Below the pieces are notes generated by a model. It had not been told where the DNA came from, ran no database searches, and saw nothing but the letters and a program-made list of their open reading frames with translations. A DNA stretch of 11,573 nucleotides from Halieaceae bacterium UBA6060 (GTDB taxonomy: Bacteria > Pseudomonadota > Gammaproteobacteria > Pseudomonadales > Halieaceae), in contig DIYG01000061.1 in assembly GCA_002428935.1 (NCBI GenBank), positions 1-11,573 on the forward strand, given 5' to 3'. The first letter of the stretch is position 1. Each line of letters opens with the position of its first letter. The position numbers were made by a program, and so were the translations under genes. This document shows positions 8,143-11,573 of this stretch, piece after piece.

Positions 8143-8152
8143 CTCGCTTTTT
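8115..8152 (-). terminator. Intrinsic-terminator hairpin in the carA leader (possible attenuator)
   Basis: A perfect 14-base inverted repeat, AAAAAGCGAGATGA (8118-8131) and TCATCTCGCTTTTT (8139-8152), encloses a 7-base loop. Read on the minus strand it ends in eight T's (8122 to 8115), a classical rho-independent terminator; on the plus strand it ends in five T's. The neighbouring genes diverge from this gap, so no annotated gene runs into it. On the minus strand it would sit in the carA 5' leader, about 40 bases before the start. It could be an attenuator, the end of an unannotated small RNA, or a relic of a lost upstream gene. The structure is certain; the role is inferred. Confidence 0.8.
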
Positions 8153-8188
8153 ATCACTGTCACTCTACGTTGATGCCGGGCAGCTCAG

Positions 8189-8217
8189 AATCTATTTGCT
8201 TCGCGTCAGGGGGCCAA
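8189..8217 (-). promoter_or_regulatory. carA: Possible sigma-70 promoter for carA
   Basis: On the minus strand TTGGCC (8217-8212, four of six -35 matches) and TAGATT (8194-8189, four of six -10 matches) are separated by exactly 17 bases. Transcription would start near 8182, giving a leader of about 107 bases that contains the terminator hairpin. Its -35 overlaps the arm of the GC-rich hairpin at 8209-8230. Matches are moderate, so this is only a candidate. Confidence 0.3.
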
Positions 8218-8230
8218 CGCTGGGCTCCCC
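8209..8230. repeat. GC-rich inverted repeat with one bulged base
   Basis: GGGGGCC (8209-8215) pairs with GGC and CCCC (8223-8225 and 8227-8230), leaving a bulged T at 8226 and a 7-base loop. It could fold as a stable stem in RNA from either strand, or act as an operator-like palindrome. If carA transcription begins upstream of it, it would be the first of two leader hairpins. No T-run follows, so it is not a terminator by itself. Confidence 0.4.
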
Positions 8231-8354
8231 GTGGTGGTCGCGAGTTTACGAGATAGGCCCAATCCTGTCCATATGGGCTTGAAGCTGAACCACAAAAATC
8301 GCCATTAACAACCCGCGAAAATCGACCCAGCTAGCGACACCGCAGCTTGGTCTC

Positions 8355-8360
8355 TATCAT
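8355..8360 (+). promoter_or_regulatory. Possible -10 element of the SDR-MFS operon
   Basis: TATCAT matches the -10 consensus at five of six positions. The -35 region 17 bases upstream (TAGCGA) is poor. Transcription would begin near 8367, after the ATG at 8359, which favours the later ATGs at 8374 or 8386 as the dehydrogenase start and implies a very short leader. Confidence 0.3.
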
Positions 8361-8385
8361 GGGCGCCCCACCCATGAGTCCAACC

Positions 8386-9204
8386 ATGACGTACTTCAGC
8401 GACAAGCAAGCCGCCCTTACCGGTGCGGGTTCCGGTATAGGCCGGGCCCTGGCCCGGCAACTCCATGCCTCCGGCTGTACCCTTTGGCTATCGGACAACG
8501 ACGAAACGGGCCTCGCGGAGACGGTTCAGGAGCTTCAGGGCCATGCCCCGGTGCACGGACGCATCGTGGATGTGGCCGATGAGGAAGCGGTGGCAAATTG
8601 GGGCGAGGAAATCGCCGCGGCCACGCCAGCCCTGGACCTGGTGGTCAACAATGCAGGCGTTGGCCTCATAGCGCCGGCCCAGGAAATGAGCCTGGAGGAT
8701 TTCCACTGGCTCATGGACATCAATTTTTGGGGCGTCGTACACGGTTGCAACACCTTCCTACCTCTGTTGTCTCGCGCGCAACGGAGCCACCTGGTCAATA
8801 TCTCATCGATTTTTGGACTGATGGGCGTGCCCTCGCAAGCCGCCTACAACGCTGCAAAATTTGCCGTCCGCGGTTACACGGAAGCCCTCCGTCAAGACCT
8901 GAAACAGGCAGGAAGCACCGTAGAGGTGTGCTGTGTACATCCCGGTGGCATCGATACGAACATTGCCCGCCGGGCCCGGAACAACGACCCCCAGGCCACC
9001 GCCGAAGAACAGCAGGAACGTTTCTCTACTATGGTGCGCACGAGCGCGGAGCAGGCGGCAGACAAGATCCTGGGGGCCGCGGAGCGCGGGAAAGATAGAC
9101 TCCTTATCGGTGGTGACGCCCACGTGGTGGACTGGATTGTGCGTCTCTTTCCCGAACGCTATCCCCAACTCTTCCGCCGTTCCTTCGCTGCCCTGGAGGA
9201 CTGA
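8386..9204 (+). CDS. Short-chain dehydrogenase/reductase (SDR) family oxidoreductase
   Basis: A classical SDR, a Rossmann-fold NAD(P)-dependent oxidoreductase; the substrate cannot be told from sequence. From the ATG at 8386 the product is 272 residues. Visible motifs are cofactor-binding TGAGSGIG (12-19), NNAG (88-91), the catalytic tetrad Asn113 (DINFWG), Ser141 (NISSIFG), Tyr154 and Lys158 (YNAAK), and HPGGI (185-189). The acidic Asp37 at the end of the second strand suggests a preference for NAD(H). The frame opens at a TTG (8347), with ATGs at 8359 and 8374 also possible. I chose 8386 because classical SDRs have only about ten residues before the glycine motif, but no start has a good ribosome site. 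The C-terminal part is long and basic, without an obvious membrane helix. It sits 4 bases before a transporter gene, so the two likely act on a related compound. Confidence 0.92.
   Translation: MTYFSDKQAALTGAGSGIGRALARQLHASGCTLWLSDNDETGLAETVQELQGHAPVHGRIVDVADEEAVANWGEEIAAATPALDLVVNNAGVGLIAPAQEMSLEDFHWLMDINFWGVVHGCNTFLPLLSRAQRSHLVNISSIFGLMGVPSQAAYNAAKFAVRGYTEALRQDLKQAGSTVEVCCVHPGGIDTNIARRARNNDPQATAEEQQERFSTMVRTSAEQAADKILGAAERGKDRLLIGGDAHVVDWIVRLFPERYPQLFRRSFAALED
9195..9199 (+). promoter_or_regulatory. Ribosome binding site deciding the MFS GTG start
   Basis: GGAGG within the last codons of the dehydrogenase gene lies nine bases before the GTG at 9209. The transporter frame is open far upstream inside the dehydrogenase, but this site and the hydrophobic profile support starting at 9209. 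Confidence 0.7.
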
Positions 9205-9208
9205 TTTC

Positions 9209-10432
9209 GTGCCGGAGGAGACCGCGGCTCAAGGACCAGAAGGCGGACAACAAAAGCGATTGCTGATCCTCATCGTCGCACTCATGGCGACCGGTATCGG
9301 GCAATCGCTGATATTCGCCATCCTCGCTCCCCTCGGCCGCGAGGTGCAGCTGGCCGAAGTGCAAATCACCTCCATCATCGCCCTGTCCGCTCTGGTGTTT
9401 GCGGTTTCTTCGCCCTCCTGGGGAAGGCTATCTGATCGCGTCGGCCGCAAGCCCATAATCCTAACGGGCCTTCTCGGTTACACCGTGGGCACGATCCTCT
9501 TCACCTCCGTATTTGCCGCCGGTCTGGCGGGGCTGATTTCAGGACTGACCCTATATGCCATTGCCCTTCTCACCCGTTGTAGCCAATCGGTGATCATGTC
9601 CGCCACGGCCCCGTCCACCACCGCCTATGCGGCGGATATCACTGGCACCACGGACCGTACAGCCGCGATGGCGAAGCTCGGCACGGCCAACAGCCTGGGG
9701 ATGATCCTCGGCCCGGCGGTGAGTGGGGCGCTGGCCACCCTTGGGTTGCTGGCACCCCTGTACTTCGCCGGCGCCTTGTCGGCGGTCGCGGCCATTCTGG
9801 TGTGGAAAACCCTCCCCGCCATTCCCGCTGCAGATCGACGGAGTCGCGAAAGACCCAGGCGACTGCGCTATCTGGACCCGCGTATTCGCCGTTTTGTCCT
9901 CACCGCCATCGCTCTTTTCACGGGGTTTTCAGCGATCCAGCAGACCCTGGGTTTTCAACTCCAAGACAAGTTGGTCCTGGATGGGATTCGCACCGCTCAA
10001 TACTCCGGTGCCGCCCTCATGGTGTCCGCGATATTCACCTTTGTGGTTCAGGTAACGGTGATGCAACGGCTGAAGCTTCCACCCTACATTTTTATCCGCA
10101 GCGGTTTAGCCAGCATGGCTCTGGGGAGTCTTTGCGTGGCTGGCTTTGAAGGTTTCGCTCTGCTAGCCGTGGGCATGGCGCTGATGGGTACGGGGCTGGG
10201 ATTGTGTATGCCGGCCATTACCGCCGGTGCTTCTCTGGCGGTGAGCCCCGAGGAACAGGGCGGTGCCGCCGGGGTTATCTCGGCCTGTCCCGCCGTGGGT
10301 TTTGTCGCCGGACCGGTGATCGGTGGACTGGTTTATCCACTGGCGCCGTCGGGCCCCGCCCTGTTTGCCGCCGTGGTGCTCGCGGGAACTATCGCTCTTC
10401 TCTATCTCACATCAAAGCGCCGTCGCTCCTAA
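9209..10432 (+). CDS. MFS transporter, 12-helix, drug:H+ antiporter (DHA1)-like
   Basis: Predicted inner-membrane secondary transporter of the major facilitator superfamily. The 407-residue product from the GTG start has about twelve hydrophobic segments in two halves, joined by a basic cytoplasmic loop (about 205-228, rich in Arg). Motif A, GRLSDRVGRKP (72-82), sits between helices 2 and 3. A motif C-like segment, LGMILGPAVSGAL (163-175), in helix 5 is the mark of proton-driven exporters, and GPVIGG recurs late (368-373). Together these favour a proton-coupled exporter such as Bcr/TetA-type efflux pumps, but the substrate is unknown. The first 17 residues are polar and cytoplasmic. It is co-transcribed with the SDR gene 4 bases upstream, so export or import of an SDR substrate or product is a reasonable guess. 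The gene converges with the thioesterase gene. Confidence 0.9.
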   Translation: MPEETAAQGPEGGQQKRLLILIVALMATGIGQSLIFAILAPLGREVQLAEVQITSIIALSALVFAVSSPSWGRLSDRVGRKPIILTGLLGYTVGTILFTSVFAAGLAGLISGLTLYAIALLTRCSQSVIMSATAPSTTAYAADITGTTDRTAAMAKLGTANSLGMILGPAVSGALATLGLLAPLYFAGALSAVAAILVWKTLPAIPAADRRSRERPRRLRYLDPRIRRFVLTAIALFTGFSAIQQTLGFQLQDKLVLDGIRTAQYSGAALMVSAIFTFVVQVTVMQRLKLPPYIFIRSGLASMALGSLCVAGFEGFALLAVGMALMGTGLGLCMPAITAGASLAVSPEEQGGAAGVISACPAVGFVAGPVIGGLVYPLAPSGPALFAAVVLAGTIALLYLTSKRRRS

Positions 10433-10439
10433 GAGCCCA

Positions 10440-10494
10440 GGCGTTGCCTCCCCGGCCCAGCTCGACAAAGCAAGGCTGGGATCAAAGAAACGCC
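10440..10494. other. Nested inverted repeats in the MFS / thioesterase convergent gap
   Basis: An outer pair, GGCGTT (10440-10445) and AACGCC (10489-10494), encloses an inner pair, CCCAGC (10456-10461) and GCTGGG (10475-10480). Both fall in the 74-base gap where two genes converge, as expected for a shared terminator. Neither strand shows a T-run afterwards, so this is not a classical intrinsic terminator. Confidence 0.25.
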
Positions 10495-10506
10495 GCCAAA
10501 GGGACG

Positions 10507-10947
10507 CTAGGCAGGCCGTTCGATGGCGGCCAAAGCCTCCCGCATGGGCTCGGGAATTGGCACCGGGCGATTGCTTTGTCGATCGACAAAGACGTGGGTG
10601 AACGTGCCGTTGGCGCAGGCCACCTCGGCCCCTGCAACAAAAATCGCAATGCCATAGGTTACCGAGCTGTTGCCGAGGCGATCCACGCGCAGGGCTCCCT
10701 CCAGGGCCTGGGGGTAGGCGATGGGTGCAAAATAATCGCAGCCGGAGTTCACCACCAGACCAACGGTGGAACCGTTGTGAATATCCAGCCCCCCCTCTTC
10801 GATGAGGTAACGGTTGGCCACCGAGTCAAAGTAGCTGTAGTAAACAACGTTGTTTACATGACCGTAGATATCGTTGTCGGACCAGCGGGTGGTGATCGGT
10901 GTAAACCAGCGGTAGTCGCCGCGCTGGGGAGCCGTCGCTTTTGCCAT
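10507..10947 (-). CDS. Acyl-CoA thioesterase, YbgC/4HBT hot-dog family
   Basis: Single-domain hot-dog fold protein of 146 residues, the usual size for YbgC/4-hydroxybenzoyl-CoA thioesterase relatives, which hydrolyse acyl-CoA thioesters in the cytoplasm. The N-terminal signature RWSDNDIYGHVNNVVYYSYF (21-40) is the family's active-site segment: Asp26 aligns with the catalytic Asp of 4HBT, and His30-Val-Asn-Asn follows at the helix start. The remainder shows the alternating strands expected for the fold. The ATG at 10947 follows AGGA eight bases upstream. Chain-length preference cannot be read from the sequence. It lies 183 bases downstream of the alcohol dehydrogenase gene on the same strand, so co-transcription is possible but not shown. 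Confidence 0.9.
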   Translation of the reverse strand: MAKATAPQRGDYRWFTPITTRWSDNDIYGHVNNVVYYSYFDSVANRYLIEEGGLDIHNGSTVGLVVNSGCDYFAPIAYPQALEGALRVDRLGNSSVTYGIAIFVAGAEVACANGTFTHVFVDRQSNRPVPIPEPMREALAAIERPA

Positions 10948-11130
10948 GGAGGGAGTCCTGTTTTCTCTTTGGCCGCCTTTACGCAGGCCGTATGTTGACT
11001 GGTTTCGTCGGGCCCAATCTATGGCGCCGTTTTTCTACCGCGCACCAACGCCGAGGCAAGAGTGCCGGGACAAGCTTCGTCTGGGTCGCTAGCCGGGCGG
11101 ATGCTATGCCCCGCGTTCAGGGCAGGGATT
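10948..11130. other. Intergenic region upstream of the thioesterase gene
   Basis: This 183-base gap separates two same-strand genes. It holds the thioesterase ribosome site (AGGA), but no clear -35/-10 pair and no strong terminator for the dehydrogenase. A weak TGCCC/GGGCA pair follows the dehydrogenase stop without a T-run. No small gene is supported. Confidence 0.5.
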
Positions 11131-11573
11131 TTAGCGGAACGCTGCTCGATAAATAGACAGAGCGTCTTCGAGACGAACTTCACGAGGGTTGTTCACGAGC
11201 AGGCGCTGCTGGAGCATCGCGTCTTCCGCCAGAGTCTCCAGGCTCTCTTCGGTTACCCCCGCCTCCGTGAGGGTGGCAGGGAGACCCAGTTCACCGATCA
11301 AGCTCTCCAGGGCAGCGATTAACGCCTGAGCACGGGCTTCATCACTGCCCGGGACGGCAGAACCAACAACAAGCTCCGCTAGTTCGCCATATAGGCTATA
11401 GGCGTCGGGAAGGTTGAAGCGCAGCACCGAGGGCAAAACCAGGGAATTCGACAGACCATGGGGAATATGAAAGTGTCCCCCCAGGGGATAGGCCAGGGCA
11501 TGTACCGCCGCCACCGGTGCATTGGCAAACGCCTGTCCCGCCTGCATCGCTCCCAGGAGCATGGCGGCGCGGG
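11131..11573 (-). CDS. Iron-containing alcohol dehydrogenase, C-terminal part (cut by window edge)
   Basis: C-terminal all-helical domain of a group III (Fe-dependent) alcohol dehydrogenase, an NAD(P)-dependent enzyme interconverting alcohols and aldehydes or ketones. The frame is open to the last base of the window, so the N-terminal Rossmann-like half lies outside; about 147 residues are visible of the roughly 380-400 usual. The signature around HALAYPLGGHFHIPHG is intact. Its two histidines, encoded at 11500-11502 and 11458-11460, are 14 residues apart, like the iron ligands His263 and His277 of E. coli FucO. The family is clear; the substrate is not. The ATG at 11562 is internal, not the start. 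It is on the same strand as the thioesterase gene. Confidence 0.92.
   Translation of the reverse strand, partial: RAAMLLGAMQAGQAFANAPVAAVHALAYPLGGHFHIPHGLSNSLVLPSVLRFNLPDAYSLYGELAELVVGSAVPGSDEARAQALIAALESLIGELGLPATLTEAGVTEESLETLAEDAMLQQRLLVNNPREVRLEDALSIYRAAFR

Larger units (their letters stand above)
8076..8385. other. Divergent intergenic region between carA and the SDR gene
   Basis: This 310-base gap has no convincing protein gene. From left to right it contains the carA ribosome site, a strong terminator-like hairpin with T-runs on both strands, a possible carA promoter, a second GC-rich hairpin, an A/T-richer patch around 8290-8320 and a -10-like TATCAT just ahead of the dehydrogenase gene. 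No clear ArgR box (a palindrome resembling TGAAT-N4-ATTCA) was recognised, although carAB is arginine-repressed in enterics. In several gammaproteobacteria dapB and dnaJ lie upstream of carA; here they are absent and a divergent gene is found instead. Confidence 0.7.

Noticed and set aside
8281..8330. Near repeats AAAAATCGCC and GAAAATCGACC as a possible operator
   Set aside because: The copies are short, imperfect and in an A/T-rich patch; chance is the simplest explanation.
8598..9098. 166-codon frame overlapping the SDR gene on the same strand
   Set aside because: The SDR frame carries all the catalytic motifs; this alternate frame has a low-complexity, Arg/Gly/Pro-rich translation.
8933..9208. 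N-terminal extension of the MFS frame into the SDR gene
   Set aside because: The extension is polar, basic and non-homologous in character, whereas a GTG with a well-placed GGAGG at 9209 gives a standard 407-residue transporter.
10204..10998. 264-codon plus-strand frame across the end of the MFS gene and antisense to the thioesterase
   Set aside because: It crosses two genes with clear family motifs, and its translation matches nothing recognisable.

Overview
The window looks like a moderately GC-rich chromosome segment of a gammaproteobacterium. The encoded proteins resemble Escherichia coli and Pseudomonas orthologues closely: CarB matches the usual 1073-residue length, GreA the usual 158, and FtsH keeps every catalytic motif. 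Clustering of carA-carB-greA, yhbY and rlmE-ftsH is typical of this class. A marine Pseudomonadales/Cellvibrionales-type organism, perhaps Halieaceae, is my guess from general protein character; nothing in the window proves it. No rRNA, tRNA, insertion sequence, CRISPR array or prophage gene was seen.

Layout. Bases 1-26 are the start of the gap downstream of ftsH. The left two thirds are housekeeping: ftsH (27-1949, minus) and rlmE (2105-2728, minus), then divergent yhbY (2872-3180, plus), then the tight minus-strand operon carA (6939-8075), carB (3713-6934) and greA (3240-3716). carA and carB are 4 bases apart, and carB and greA overlap by 4 bases (ATGA). FtsH is the membrane AAA+ zinc protease. 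RlmE methylates 23S rRNA and YhbY binds 50S precursors. CarAB makes carbamoyl phosphate for arginine and pyrimidines. GreA rescues backtracked RNA polymerase.

Right of carA lies a 310-base divergent gap (8076-8385). It holds a strong intrinsic-terminator hairpin inside the presumed carA leader, a second GC-rich hairpin and weak promoter-like elements. This is the most interesting non-coding piece here. Beyond it the genes look like accessory metabolism: a plus-strand operon of a short-chain dehydrogenase (8386-9204) and a 12-helix MFS transporter (9209-10432), then minus-strand genes for a hot-dog acyl-CoA thioesterase (10507-10947) and the C-terminal part of an iron-containing alcohol dehydrogenase (11131-11573, cut by the window edge).

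I found no convincing new defence, toxin or mobile system. The best candidate for undescribed biology is the carA leader: a terminator with an 8-U tract overlapping a tiny reading frame, suggestive of transcription attenuation. That is inference from sequence only.
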